This document shows, piece after piece, positions 1 to 8,036 of a DNA stretch of 33,591 nt. The stretch's first letter is position 1. Each line of letters opens with the position of its first letter. Below the pieces are notes generated by a model. It searched no databases. It was not told the origin of the DNA and saw only the letters and a program-made list of their open reading frames with translations. A program made the translations under genes and the position numbers. Source of the stretch: JAZRGE01 sp045644025 (GTDB lineage Bacteria > Bacillota > Clostridia > Oscillospirales > Acutalibacteraceae); contig JAZRGE010000002.1 in the NCBI GenBank assembly GCA_045644025.1, positions 1-33,591 of the forward strand, read 5' to 3'.

Positions 1-935
1 CCGAAGAGGAGTTCCCTTATTCTATCCGCCTTGTTTCCGAGGTTCTTTCTTCCAATGGTTCCACATCCCAGGGCTCTATCTGCGGTTCCACCCTTGCTCT
101 TATGGATGCAGGTGTTCCCATTAAGGCTCCTGTTGCAGGTATCTCCTGCGGCCTTATCACCGAAGGCGACCGCTTTATGACAATGGTTGATATCCAGGGC
201 CTGGAAGATTTCTTCGGCGATATGGACTTCAAGGTAGCAGGTACTCACAAGGGTATCACCGCTATCCAGATGGACCTTAAGGTTCATGGCCTTACTCCCG
301 CTATCATCAAGGAAGCTCTGGATAAAACTCTTAAGGCCAGAATCTATATTCTGGATGAAGTAATGCTTAAGGCTATTGCCGAGCCCAGAAAAGAGCTCTC
401 TAAGTATGCTCCCAAGATGCTCACCACCACCATCCATCCCGATAAGATCCGCGAGGTTATCGGCTCGGGCGGTAAGGTTATCCAGAAGATTTGTGCCGAT
501 TGCAACTGTAAGGTCGATGTGGAAGACGATGGCCGCGTGTTCATCTCTGCCGTGGATATCGACGATGCACGCCGCGCACTGCAGATTGTTGAGACCATTG
601 CCAAGGATCCCGAGATCGGCGCTGTTTACAAGGGCAAAGTTACAAGACTCATGACTTTCGGCGCTTTCGTTGAGATCGCTCCCGGCAAGGAAGGTCTTGT
701 TCACATCAGCAAGTTGGATGTTCGCCGTGTGGAAAAGGTTGAAGATGTTGTGAACGTTGGAGACGAAGTGATCGTTAAGGTTACCGAGATCGACGATCAG
801 GGCAGGCTGAATCTTTCCAGGCGCGATGCTCTTATTGAAATCGAAGGCGCTGTGCCCGAGAACGATATCTCCGATGAGGAGCGTCGTCCCCGTCCCCAGG
901 GCAACCGTGGCGGCCGTTTCAATAAAAGAAGATAA
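1..935 (+). CDS. pnp: Polynucleotide phosphorylase, C-terminal part (5' end outside window)
   Basis: PNPase is a 3'-5' phosphorolytic exoribonuclease of RNA turnover. The frame is open from base 3 and has no start in the window, so the N-terminal part is missing. Visible in order: the end of the second RNase PH-like core domain (SNGSTSQGSICGSTLALMD, then AGISCGLI), a KH domain with the RNA-binding loop GSGGKVIQ, and an S1 domain (GAVYKGKVTRLMTFGAFVEI to LNLSRRDAL). The protein ends in an Arg/Gly-rich basic tail (GNRGGRFNKRR), probably an extra RNA contact. A strong hairpin terminator follows 12 bases after the stop, so this is the last gene of its transcription unit. Identification is secure from the domain order. 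Confidence 0.97.
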   Translation, partial: EEEFPYSIRLVSEVLSSNGSTSQGSICGSTLALMDAGVPIKAPVAGISCGLITEGDRFMTMVDIQGLEDFFGDMDFKVAGTHKGITAIQMDLKVHGLTPAIIKEALDKTLKARIYILDEVMLKAIAEPRKELSKYAPKMLTTTIHPDKIREVIGSGGKVIQKICADCNCKVDVEDDGRVFISAVDIDDARRALQIVETIAKDPEIGAVYKGKVTRLMTFGAFVEIAPGKEGLVHISKLDVRRVEKVEDVVNVGDEVIVKVTEIDDQGRLNLSRRDALIEIEGAVPENDISDEERRPRPQGNRGGRFNKRR

Positions 936-946
936 TCATTAAATGT

Positions 947-977
947 AAACTCCCCGTAAAATTACGGGGAGTTTTCT
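947..977 (+). terminator. Rho-independent terminator after pnp
   Basis: Inverted repeat AAACTCCCCGTAA / TTACGGGGAGTTT around a very short AA-centred loop, followed by TTTTCTT. It ends the pnp transcript; the next promoter's -35 begins at the end of its T-tract. Confidence 0.93.
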
Positions 978-1005
978 TGACTTTAGGCTCTTTTTAATAT
1001 ATCAT
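977..1005 (+). promoter_or_regulatory. Sigma-A promoter for the FKBP-type lipoprotein gene
   Basis: TTGACT (977-982), 17-bp spacer, TATCAT (1000-1005). The predicted transcript start near 1012 leaves a leader of about 20 bases that contains the AAAGG ribosome-binding site at 1016-1020. Confidence 0.65.
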
Positions 1006-1031
1006 TATCCCGTTGAAAGGATGATATTTTG

Positions 1032-2030
1032 ATGATTGGAAACCATATTTATAAAAGAATTATTGCGCTTGGCTTGGCGGCTGTAACGGCATTGTCGCTG
1101 TCGGCTTGTTCCAAAGGCGAGGAGGAGCTTCCCAATAGTGAATTTCTTACTCCTGCAGAGGCTGCGAAATATGTTGTGGAGCTTGGGGATTATTCTTCTA
1201 TGGAGGTTGATCTCACCACCCCCGAAGCCTTGCAGATGCTTAGCGGTGCCACTTCTTCGCTTAAGCCCAATAAGGTTACGAATCGCCCTGTGAAAAAGGG
1301 AGACACCGTAAACATCGATTATATGGGTAAATTTGAGAGCACTGGTGAGAAATTCAGCGGCGGCACGGCAACCGGTGCCAAGCTTACCATTGGTTCGGGG
1401 CAATTTATTGATGGCTTTGAGGATGGCCTTATCGGGGCATTGCCTCTGGATGGGCTGGATCTGCATCTCACGTTCCCCGAAGATTATCATTCCAAGGAAA
1501 TGGCCGGAAAGAAGGTTGTTTTTTCGGTGTTTGTGAATTATATCGAGGAATATTCTGCAGAGGATCTTGAAAATGCCGAAAGATCTGTTGGTGTGGCTAT
1601 TTTGATAGATAATGTTCTGGCTGCCACCAAATTCAAGGATACTCTGCCCAATGCTTTTATTGATGCAAAGGTTAAGCTGCTGATATCCGAAATCGATGAA
1701 ACCGCTAAATCTATGAATATGACCACCGAAGCATATCTTTCCACCTATTATAAAACCACCGTGGATGAAATGAAACAGCAGGCTGTGGAATATGCCACCG
1801 AAGAGGCAAAGGCCGAGATAATGTATCTTGCCATTGCCCACAAGCAGGGAATTGCACTCACGGAAGAAGAATACGAAGCCGAAACAAAACGGCTTGCGGA
1901 AGAATACGGATTTAAGGACGACGTTGCAGGCTTTGTGAAAAAATACGGCGGAGAAGCCGATATTCGTAATTCTATTCTGCTTATGCAGGTTTCGGATTAT
2001 CTTAGCAAGAACGTTGTTATAAAGAAATAA
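1032..2030 (+). CDS. Trigger-factor-like FKBP-type peptidyl-prolyl isomerase lipoprotein
   Basis: Predicted to act on the outer face of the membrane as a foldase for secreted proteins. The N-terminus is a lipoprotein signal: basic HIYKR, hydrophobic stretch, lipobox LSAC with the lipidated Cys at residue 26. An FKBP domain follows at roughly residues 82-170 (VKKGDTVNIDYMGKFES, GSGQFIDGFEDGLIG, then LTFPEDY...MAGKKVVFSV). The remaining ~160 residues are helical and charged and resemble the trigger-factor C-terminal chaperone region. The ATG at 1032 is chosen; an in-frame TTG at 1029 directly before it is an equally spaced alternative, so the start is uncertain by one codon. It has its own promoter and terminator, so it is monocistronic. 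Family is secure; the trigger-factor relationship is inferred from architecture. Confidence 0.88.
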   Translation: MIGNHIYKRIIALGLAAVTALSLSACSKGEEELPNSEFLTPAEAAKYVVELGDYSSMEVDLTTPEALQMLSGATSSLKPNKVTNRPVKKGDTVNIDYMGKFESTGEKFSGGTATGAKLTIGSGQFIDGFEDGLIGALPLDGLDLHLTFPEDYHSKEMAGKKVVFSVFVNYIEEYSAEDLENAERSVGVAILIDNVLAATKFKDTLPNAFIDAKVKLLISEIDETAKSMNMTTEAYLSTYYKTTVDEMKQQAVEYATEEAKAEIMYLAIAHKQGIALTEEEYEAETKRLAEEYGFKDDVAGFVKKYGGEADIRNSILLMQVSDYLSKNVVIKK

Positions 2031-2036
2031 AACAAG

Positions 2037-2067
2037 AGGCCAAACGCATGGGCGTTTGGCCTTTCTT
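2037..2067. terminator. Bidirectional terminator between convergent genes
   Basis: AGGCCAAACGC / GCGTTTGGCCT with a 4-base loop. The plus strand continues TTTCTTTT and the minus strand continues CTTGTTTT, so it can end both the lipoprotein transcript and the convergent queH transcript. Confidence 0.92.
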
Positions 2068-2619
2068 TTATTTTGCTGTAAGCTTTTCTATTTTCTTTTT
2101 GTATCGGTCTTCTTCGCTGTAAATGCAGCCGCAGTATTTTTGCATATAAAGCTCAAGTTCACGCGCTTCGGCCTGCCCTTCCTTGAAAAGAGGGCGGAAA
2201 TCTTTATAGAGGAATTCTACCCCGTATTTCTCGGCGGCGGCACATGCGATTTTCTTCATAAGCTCGTGATTCTGATAGGGACTTATGAAAAGGGTGGATG
2301 TGAATGCATCAAATCCGTTTTCAGCGGCGTATTTTGCGGCGGCTTCCATTCGGCATTTGTAGCAGTAGCCGCATCGGGCATCAATATCTCCGCACACGGC
2401 TGAGGTGAATTCCCGAATACCGTAATTATCTTGGAACACAACTTCAAGCCCGATGTTTTGTGCATATTCCTTGAGAGTCTCCCTTCGGGTAGAATATTCG
2501 GTGAAGGGGTGGATGTTGGGATTATACCAAAAACCGGTTGGCTCTATGCCTTCGCTCCTTAAGGCCTTTATGCATGCAATGGAGCAGGGGGCGCAACATA
2601 TATGTAAAAGCGTTTTCAT
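2068..2619 (-). CDS. queH: Epoxyqueuosine reductase QueH
   Basis: QueH (former DUF208) carries out the last step of queuosine synthesis in tRNA, reducing epoxyqueuosine to queuosine; it is the non-orthologous replacement of cobalamin-dependent QueG. The 183-residue length fits the family. The conserved cysteines are present: CCAPC near the N-terminus (residues 8-12), the CGYCYKCR cluster near residue 83, and KYCGC near the C-terminus, which together bind the iron-sulfur cluster and an additional metal. The start is set by GGTGGTGA upstream of ATG. A near-consensus promoter lies 30 bases upstream. It is monocistronic and converges on the lipoprotein gene. No other queuosine gene is nearby. Confidence 0.94.
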   Translation of the reverse strand: MKTLLHICCAPCSIACIKALRSEGIEPTGFWYNPNIHPFTEYSTRRETLKEYAQNIGLEVVFQDNYGIREFTSAVCGDIDARCGYCYKCRMEAAAKYAAENGFDAFTSTLFISPYQNHELMKKIACAAAEKYGVEFLYKDFRPLFKEGQAEARELELYMQKYCGCIYSEEDRYKKKIEKLTAK

Positions 2620-2649
2620 AGCTTTTCACCACCAAAAATTAATATCTTG

Positions 2650-2678
2650 ATTATATCAACAGTATAATGATATGTCAA
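2650..2678 (-). promoter_or_regulatory. Sigma-A promoter for queH
   Basis: Minus-strand TTGACA (2678-2673), 17-bp spacer, TATAAT (2655-2650): a full-consensus match placed about 30 bases before the queH start. Confidence 0.85.
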
Positions 2679-2724
2679 TCGAGCAAAAATGCAAAAAAGT
2701 TTACAACTTATAGAATAATTTTTG

Positions 2725-2753
2725 TTGTGCAAATGGGGAAGATATTGTATAAT
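2725..2753 (+). promoter_or_regulatory. Sigma-A promoter for the desulfurase-thiI-cinA unit
   Basis: TTGTGC (2725-2730), 17-bp spacer, perfect TATAAT (2748-2753), in an AT-rich intergenic region. It would drive the five genes up to the terminator at 9632. Confidence 0.72.
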
Positions 2754-2794
2754 AAATTAAATAATGGTGTAGTATGCCCAAAGGAGGGGAGAAA

Positions 2795-3940
2795 ATGGAA
2801 AATATCAGCTATCTGGATAATAGCGCCACCACCAAAATGAGCGAAAAAGCCAAGGAAGCAATGCTTATGTGTGTGGAGCAAAGTTGGGGAAATCCGTCTT
2901 CTCTTCATAGCCTTGGTGTGCAGGCCGAAAAGGTTATGGAATTGGCCAGAATCGGCGTGGCCAATCTCTTGGGCGCCGATCCTTCCGAGATATTCTTCAC
3001 CGCTTCGGGCACCGAAGCCAATAATATTGCTGTTTTCGGTGCCGCAAAAAAAGGCGCAAAGCGCGGCAAAAGGGTGATCACCACCGCAGTGGAGCATCCA
3101 TCGGTGGCGGCATGCTTTGATGAACTGGAAAAGCAGGGATTTGAGGTGGTCCGCCTTGCCACGGATAAGTTTGGCGTGGTGAGCGAAAAAGATATATTCG
3201 AAGCTGTTAACAGCGATACGATACTCGTGAGCATAATGCTGGTTAATAATGAGCTGGGCGGTGTAAACCCTGTGAAAGCCGCAGCATCAGCTATCAAAAG
3301 AGCCAAAGCTCCCGCGATTCTCCATTGCGATGCAGTGCAGGCTTTTGGAAAAATGCCCGTTTCGCCCGCCTCTCTCGGTGTTGATCTTATGAGCATCAGC
3401 GCGCATAAAGTCCATGGCCCAAAAGGTGTCGGCGCCCTTTATAAGCGTAAAGGCCTTTCTATTCCGGCGTTGCTTTTCGGCGGCGGCCAGGAAAGGAATA
3501 TGCGCCCGGGCACCGAAGCCGTGCATCAGCTTGCGGCTTTTGGCGCTGCTGTAGGGGAGATTAGCATAAAAGAGCAATCGGCTAAAGTTGCGGAGCTTAA
3601 TGAATACGCTCGCAGGAGAATCGCCGATGAAAATATCGGAATTATCAATTCCGCACCCGATGCGTTGCCCTATATCCTTAATTTTTCGGTTCCCGGATAT
3701 AAATCGGAGACATTGCTTCACTTTTTGGAGCTAAAGGGTGTTTATGTTTCCAGCGGAAGCGCCTGTTCCAAGGGTAGCAGCCAAGTGCTTGCTTCGGCAG
3801 GCCTTTCGGCCGCTATGTCGGATAGTGCTCTCAGGGTAAGCTTCAGCCGCTACAACACTATGGATGATGTGGATAGGCTGATAGAAGCCCTTAAAGAAGC
3901 GAAAAATCTTATAGTACATTCTACAGGAGATAAAAAATGA
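2795..3940 (+). CDS. Cysteine desulfurase, NifS/NifZ type (ThiI partner)
   Basis: A PLP enzyme that takes sulfur from L-cysteine as an enzyme-bound persulfide. Visible: N-terminal YLDNSATT, SGTEANN in the cofactor pocket, CDAVQAFGKMP, the PLP lysine in SAHKVHGPKG (K205), RPGTE, and the persulfide cysteine in SSGSACSKGS (C324). The start is ATG 2795, not the in-frame ATG at 2774, because the Shine-Dalgarno AAGGAGGGG lies between them. The ThiI start overlaps its stop by ATGA, so the two are translationally coupled. In Bacillus subtilis the NifZ-ThiI pair supplies sulfur for 4-thiouridine in tRNA; the same role is inferred here. No iscU or iscR homologue is adjacent, which argues against a housekeeping Fe-S role. 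Confidence 0.93.
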   Translation: MENISYLDNSATTKMSEKAKEAMLMCVEQSWGNPSSLHSLGVQAEKVMELARIGVANLLGADPSEIFFTASGTEANNIAVFGAAKKGAKRGKRVITTAVEHPSVAACFDELEKQGFEVVRLATDKFGVVSEKDIFEAVNSDTILVSIMLVNNELGGVNPVKAAASAIKRAKAPAILHCDAVQAFGKMPVSPASLGVDLMSISAHKVHGPKGVGALYKRKGLSIPALLFGGGQERNMRPGTEAVHQLAAFGAAVGEISIKEQSAKVAELNEYARRRIADENIGIINSAPDALPYILNFSVPGYKSETLLHFLELKGVYVSSGSACSKGSSQVLASAGLSAAMSDSALRVSFSRYNTMDDVDRLIEALKEAKNLIVHSTGDKK

Positions 3941-5115
3941 AAGAGATTATCCTGATAAAAAACGGCGAGTTGGCTCTTAAAGGCCTTAATCGCTCGAATT
4001 TTGAAGCCGCAATGGTAAAAAACCTTAAGGCTTCTCTGGAAAGCCTGGGAGAGATTAAATTTATCCGTTCTCAGTCCACAGTGTTCGCCATTCCTAAAAG
4101 CGAAGATTTCCCTATGGACGAAGCTATGCGCCGCACAGGTAAGGTCTTTGGTATAGCAGCGTTTTCCAGAGCCTTATCGCTTAATAAAGATATGGACGAG
4201 ATACTGGATAACGTTTGCGGTTATTTTGCCGATAGGCTTAATGAAGTTTCTACCTTTAAGGTGAACGCCAAGCGTGCCGATAAATCTTTCCCCTATAAAT
4301 CTCCCGAGATATGCGCAATGGTGGGAGAACGTATTCTGGAAAACTTTCCCCATCTTTCGGTGGACGTGCATAATCCCGAAGAAATTATCACAATAGAGAT
4401 AAGGGATTTTGCGGCCTATTGCCACACATCTCAGACTCAGGGTGCAGGCGGTATGCCTGCAGGCACGGCAGGCAAGGCAGCTATTCTTATTTCGGGTGGA
4501 ATCGATAGCCCCGTGGCCGCATGGATGATGGCTAAGCGCGGCATAGAGCTCACCGCAATTCATTTTGCCAGCCCGCCCTACACCAGCGAGCGTGCCGAGC
4601 TTAAGGTGAAGAGCTTGCTTTCGAAAGTGGCGGAATATTCGGGGAATATCAATCTATATATGGTGCCTTTCACCGATATCCAGGATAAGATCGCAAAGCA
4701 TTGCCCCGAAGATTATTTCACACTCATAATGCGCAGAATGATGATGCGTATTTCCGAAAAAATTGCACGTAAGGCAGGGTGTATGGCACTTATCACAGGC
4801 GAGAGCGTAGGTCAGGTTGCGAGCCAGACTTTGCCTGCTTTGGCCACCACCGATATTGTGGTGGATATGCCCGTGCTTCGCCCCGTGATAGGAATGGATA
4901 AGGAAGAGATCATAATCATCTCCCGAAAGATTGATACTTTTGATATTTCCATCCAGCCTTACGAAGATTGTTGCACTGTTTTCACACCCAAGCATCCCAA
5001 GACAAAGCCCACCATCGCCCAGTGCGAAGAGGCTGAAAGCGCTTTGAACGTGGAAGAATTGTGCGATCAGGCCGCCGAAGCGGCAGTAAGGGAGATTATC
5101 GTCCCCAACAGATAA
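3937..5115 (+). CDS. thiI: tRNA 4-thiouridine synthetase ThiI (tRNA sulfurtransferase)
   Basis: Makes 4-thiouridine at position 8 of tRNAs, using ATP and persulfide sulfur from the desulfurase encoded just upstream. The 392-residue protein has the N-terminal ferredoxin-like/THUMP RNA-binding region (about residues 1-170) and the adenylating PP-loop domain with SGGIDSPVA (S186-S191). A conserved GESVGQVASQTL segment and CCTVFTPKHPKTKP lie towards the C-terminus. The C-terminal rhodanese domain of the E. coli enzyme is absent, as in other Firmicutes forms. It overlaps the desulfurase gene by four bases and is followed 15 bases later by cinA with its own ribosome-binding site. Confidence 0.96.
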   Translation: MKEIILIKNGELALKGLNRSNFEAAMVKNLKASLESLGEIKFIRSQSTVFAIPKSEDFPMDEAMRRTGKVFGIAAFSRALSLNKDMDEILDNVCGYFADRLNEVSTFKVNAKRADKSFPYKSPEICAMVGERILENFPHLSVDVHNPEEIITIEIRDFAAYCHTSQTQGAGGMPAGTAGKAAILISGGIDSPVAAWMMAKRGIELTAIHFASPPYTSERAELKVKSLLSKVAEYSGNINLYMVPFTDIQDKIAKHCPEDYFTLIMRRMMMRISEKIARKAGCMALITGESVGQVASQTLPALATTDIVVDMPVLRPVIGMDKEEIIIISRKIDTFDISIQPYEDCCTVFTPKHPKTKPTIAQCEEAESALNVEELCDQAAEAAVREIIVPNR

Positions 5116-5130
5116 AAAGGAGCTGAAACA

Positions 5131-8013
5131 ATGAAAGCGGAGATCATCAATGTCGGCACAGAATTGCTGCTCGGCGGTATAGTGAACCTTAACAGTCGCT
5201 ATCTGTCCGAGGAGTTGGCATCCCTTGGCATAGGTGTTTATTACCAAACGTCTGTGGGGGATAATCCTGCCAGGCTTAAAAAGGTTTTGGCAACGGCAGT
5301 ATCTCGCAGCAATGTTATCATAATCACGGGCGGTCTTGGCCCCACAGCCGATGATATCACAAAAGAGACTGTGGCCGCCGCTTTGAATATTCCCCTTGTG
5401 GAAGATGCGGCTTCTCTGGATAGAATAGAGAAGTATTTTGCTGCCAGCGGTCGCACTATGCCCGAGGCCAACCGCAAGCAGGCGCTTTGCCCCCGAGGCG
5501 CGGTGATATTCAAAAATTTGGTGGGCACTGCCCCCGGCTATGCTCTTAATGCAGGCAAGCAGCATATCATAATGCTGCCCGGCCCGCCCAGAGAGCTCAA
5601 ATCTATGTTTGATAATTCCGTGAAGGAATATCTCTCTAAATTTTCCGATGGTGTGATCCTTTCCAAGGAAGTTCGTATTTTTGGAATGGGTGAATCCGAG
5701 GTGGCCGAAAAGGTTGCCGATCTGCTGGATATGGAGAATCCCACCGTGGCTCCTTATGCCAAGAGCGGTGAAGTGGAGCTTAGAGTTACTGCCAAGGCGG
5801 AAACCGCTATGAAGGCCCACGAAATGTGTATGGCCGTTGTGAACGATATTATCGGCAGATTGGGAGATCTTGTCTATACTCATACCTATGCCAATCTGCA
5901 GGAAACCGTTGTGGCAATGCTTAAGGAAAATAGCCTTGGTCTTTCCACGGCCGAATCCTGCACGGCCGGCCTGCTTTCTTCCAGGCTCACCGAAATTTCA
6001 GGCGCATCTCAGGTCTTTAATTTTGGCGTAACAACCTATGCCAACGAGATGAAGCAGGATATTCTGGGTGTTAAGGCCGAGACAATAGAGCAATTTGGTG
6101 CCGTTAGCGAGCAGACTGCTATTGAGATGGCTGCAGGCGCCAGAAACAAGGGCAAGACTAAACTGGGTGTGGCTATAACAGGTGTGGCCGGACCTAAGGC
6201 AAGTGAAGCCAAGCCCGTTGGGTTGGTTTATGTGGCCCTTTGCGATGAAGAAAAATATTGGTGCAGAGAACTGCACCTTAGCCATAAAGCAGGGGACAGG
6301 GACGCAATCAGAAATCTGGCTGTGATGAACGCGCTGGATATGGTGCGCCTTTATCTCGCAAAGTCTTCTGCGCTCGGAAGCGGCAAACCATTTGTTGCAC
6401 AGGCAGAAGAGATAATTGCCGAAGAGAAAGCTTCTCAGCCGGAGATTAATTCCCACATACTTGATGTGGCAGACGTGGAATTCTTAGTGCCCGAGGCCGA
6501 AGCCGAAGAGGAAACACCTGCTACTCCCGAAATACCCGAAGAGGCATTCCAATTCTTGGGCTACACCCCCATTGAGGAAGAAACAGAGCAGCAATCTCAG
6601 GAAGTGGGATTCTGGGCAAATCTTAAGAATAGATTTTCGCGCAGGAGCGAACCCACTCCGCCGCCTGCGGTGTTGCAGCAGGGAATGATGTTCTATAGTG
6701 GCGAAGATGCCGAAGAAGACGAACTCCAACCTCAAGCCGAAGAGGAGATTCCTCGGGCAGAGGAGATAACAGAATCTTTAGAGCAAACCCAAATTGAAGA
6801 AATAGAAGCAGCTGAAGAAATTGCTCCTGCTTCCGATATCGAAGTTGAACCCGAAAATATAGCCGAAGAAGCGGCGGCAGAGCCTGAAACTCAAGCTGAA
6901 GAGTCTATGCCCGAAGAAACGGATGAGGCGCAACCTGTGATTGAGTTTGTGGATGAGATCGATGAACTTTTAGAAGAGCCTGAGGTTGAAACTGAAGAAG
7001 CATTAATTTCGGATATAGTGGTGATCTCGCAAGAAAACGAAGAAGAGAAGGAAACTGAAGAAATGGCAAAATCCAACGGCGCGTTTAAGAGAGTTTTGAA
7101 GGCTATTTTCCCATGGAAAGGGGATAAAATAGGCGAAATAATTCGCAAATCGTTGTTTTTGTTGGCGCTGGCTGTTTTTGTGGGAGCCGCTGTTTATCTT
7201 ATCAGTTTTTTCTCTGATCAATCGCGAAACACTCGGCTTATCAACAACGTGCGTGATCAATGGAACCAGGTGGTGGATGACGACACAATAAACGAAGAAG
7301 GCATCTACAATCGCTTTCAGTTCCTTATAGATCAAAATCCCGACGTTATAGGCTGGATCAAGATAAACGACACCAACGTGGATAACCCCGTTTATCAAAG
7401 CAGCGATCTTTTCTATTATGAAAACCATAATATGGCCAAGGAAGAAAGCCGCTACGGTGCTCTGTTTGCCCATCCCGATTGCTATATTGATGCCGATACG
7501 GTTGCCCGCAATATCACCATCTATGGCCACAACACCCAGGATGGCTCGATGTTTGGCAATCTCACAAAATATCGCCTTTCCGGCTTCTATAAAAGGCATC
7601 CGATTATAGAGTTCGATACTCTTTATCGCGAAGGCGAATATAAGATCTTCTCGGCTATGATAGTGAACGCTTATCCCGGCCAGGACGATGGTTATGCCTA
7701 TGATTATTCCCGCACCACTTTCTCTTCCGATCTGGATTTTGAGATGTGGATAGATGAAGCCAGAAAAAGAAGTATGTATAACACGGGTATTGATGTTACA
7801 GCCGAGGATGAAATAATCACTCTTTCCACCTGTGTGTACGATTTCTATGAGGCTCGCCTTGTGATTATGGCAAGGCGTGTGCGCGAAGGCGAATCCACCA
7901 AGATCGACACATCGGTTGTTAAGGACAACGGCAAGAACACACTTTATCCCCAGGCTTACTACGACGTTTACGGCGGCACCAAGCCTGATTACTACACCAG
8001 AGACGAGAAATAA
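5131..8013 (+). CDS. CinA - acidic linker - membrane-anchored class B sortase fusion protein
   Basis: A 960-residue multidomain protein. Residues 1-411 are a complete CinA: an N-terminal MPTb/COG1058 domain (VGTELLLG at 8-15; GGLGPTADD at 67-75) and a C-terminal NMN-deamidase-like domain with AESCTAG (274-280) and ITGVAGP. Residues 412 to about 665 are a low-complexity linker dominated by Glu, Ala and Pro, probably disordered. A transmembrane helix follows at about 674-694 after basic residues (KIGEIIRKS). The sortase B domain occupies about 720-925, with catalytic His (IYGHNTQ, H800), Cys (LSTCVY, C901) and Arg (R909). Positive-inside charge places CinA and the linker in the cytoplasm and the sortase outside. 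The frame is continuous with no stop. An internal ATG at 7063 could yield a separate 316-residue sortase. Domain calls are firm; the function of joining them is unknown. Confidence 0.93.
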   Translation: MKAEIINVGTELLLGGIVNLNSRYLSEELASLGIGVYYQTSVGDNPARLKKVLATAVSRSNVIIITGGLGPTADDITKETVAAALNIPLVEDAASLDRIEKYFAASGRTMPEANRKQALCPRGAVIFKNLVGTAPGYALNAGKQHIIMLPGPPRELKSMFDNSVKEYLSKFSDGVILSKEVRIFGMGESEVAEKVADLLDMENPTVAPYAKSGEVELRVTAKAETAMKAHEMCMAVVNDIIGRLGDLVYTHTYANLQETVVAMLKENSLGLSTAESCTAGLLSSRLTEISGASQVFNFGVTTYANEMKQDILGVKAETIEQFGAVSEQTAIEMAAGARNKGKTKLGVAITGVAGPKASEAKPVGLVYVALCDEEKYWCRELHLSHKAGDRDAIRNLAVMNALDMVRLYLAKSSALGSGKPFVAQAEEIIAEEKASQPEINSHILDVADVEFLVPEAEAEEETPATPEIPEEAFQFLGYTPIEEETEQQSQEVGFWANLKNRFSRRSEPTPPPAVLQQGMMFYSGEDAEEDELQPQAEEEIPRAEEITESLEQTQIEEIEAAEEIAPASDIEVEPENIAEEAAAEPETQAEESMPEETDEAQPVIEFVDEIDELLEEPEVETEEALISDIVVISQENEEEKETEEMAKSNGAFKRVLKAIFPWKGDKIGEIIRKSLFLLALAVFVGAAVYLISFFSDQSRNTRLINNVRDQWNQVVDDDTINEEGIYNRFQFLIDQNPDVIGWIKINDTNVDNPVYQSSDLFYYENHNMAKEESRYGALFAHPDCYIDADTVARNITIYGHNTQDGSMFGNLTKYRLSGFYKRHPIIEFDTLYREGEYKIFSAMIVNAYPGQDDGYAYDYSRTTFSSDLDFEMWIDEARKRSMYNTGIDVTAEDEIITLSTCVYDFYEARLVIMARRVREGESTKIDTSVVKDNGKNTLYPQAYYDVYGGTKPDYYTRDEK
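7046..7065 (+). promoter_or_regulatory. Possible internal ribosome-binding site and start codon for a free sortase
   Basis: AGAAGGA at 7046-7052 lies 10 bases before an in-frame ATG (7063-7065, codon 645), about 29 codons before the transmembrane helix. A product starting here would be a conventional sortase B of 316 residues with an N-terminal anchor. The local sequence is purine-rich because it codes for Glu/Lys, so chance occurrence is possible. Confidence 0.4.
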
Positions 8014-8036
8014 ATACCTATTGGAGTGTTTTATTT

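Noticed and set aside
1005..1841. Long open frame on the minus strand opposite the FKBP lipoprotein gene
   Set aside because: It is antisense to a well-supported gene, rich in His/Ile/Leu with no recognisable motif, and would run through the opposing promoter.
2774..2794. Upstream ATG extending the cysteine desulfurase by seven codons
   Set aside because: The seven codons are the Shine-Dalgarno sequence AAAGGAGGGG itself; the homology begins at the ATG at 2795.
4654..5883. 409-codon open frame on the minus strand across thiI and cinA
   Set aside because: It spans two conserved genes in the opposite direction; composition (many His, Ile, Gly, Ser) is that of a codon-bias mirror, and no ribosome-binding site or motif was found.
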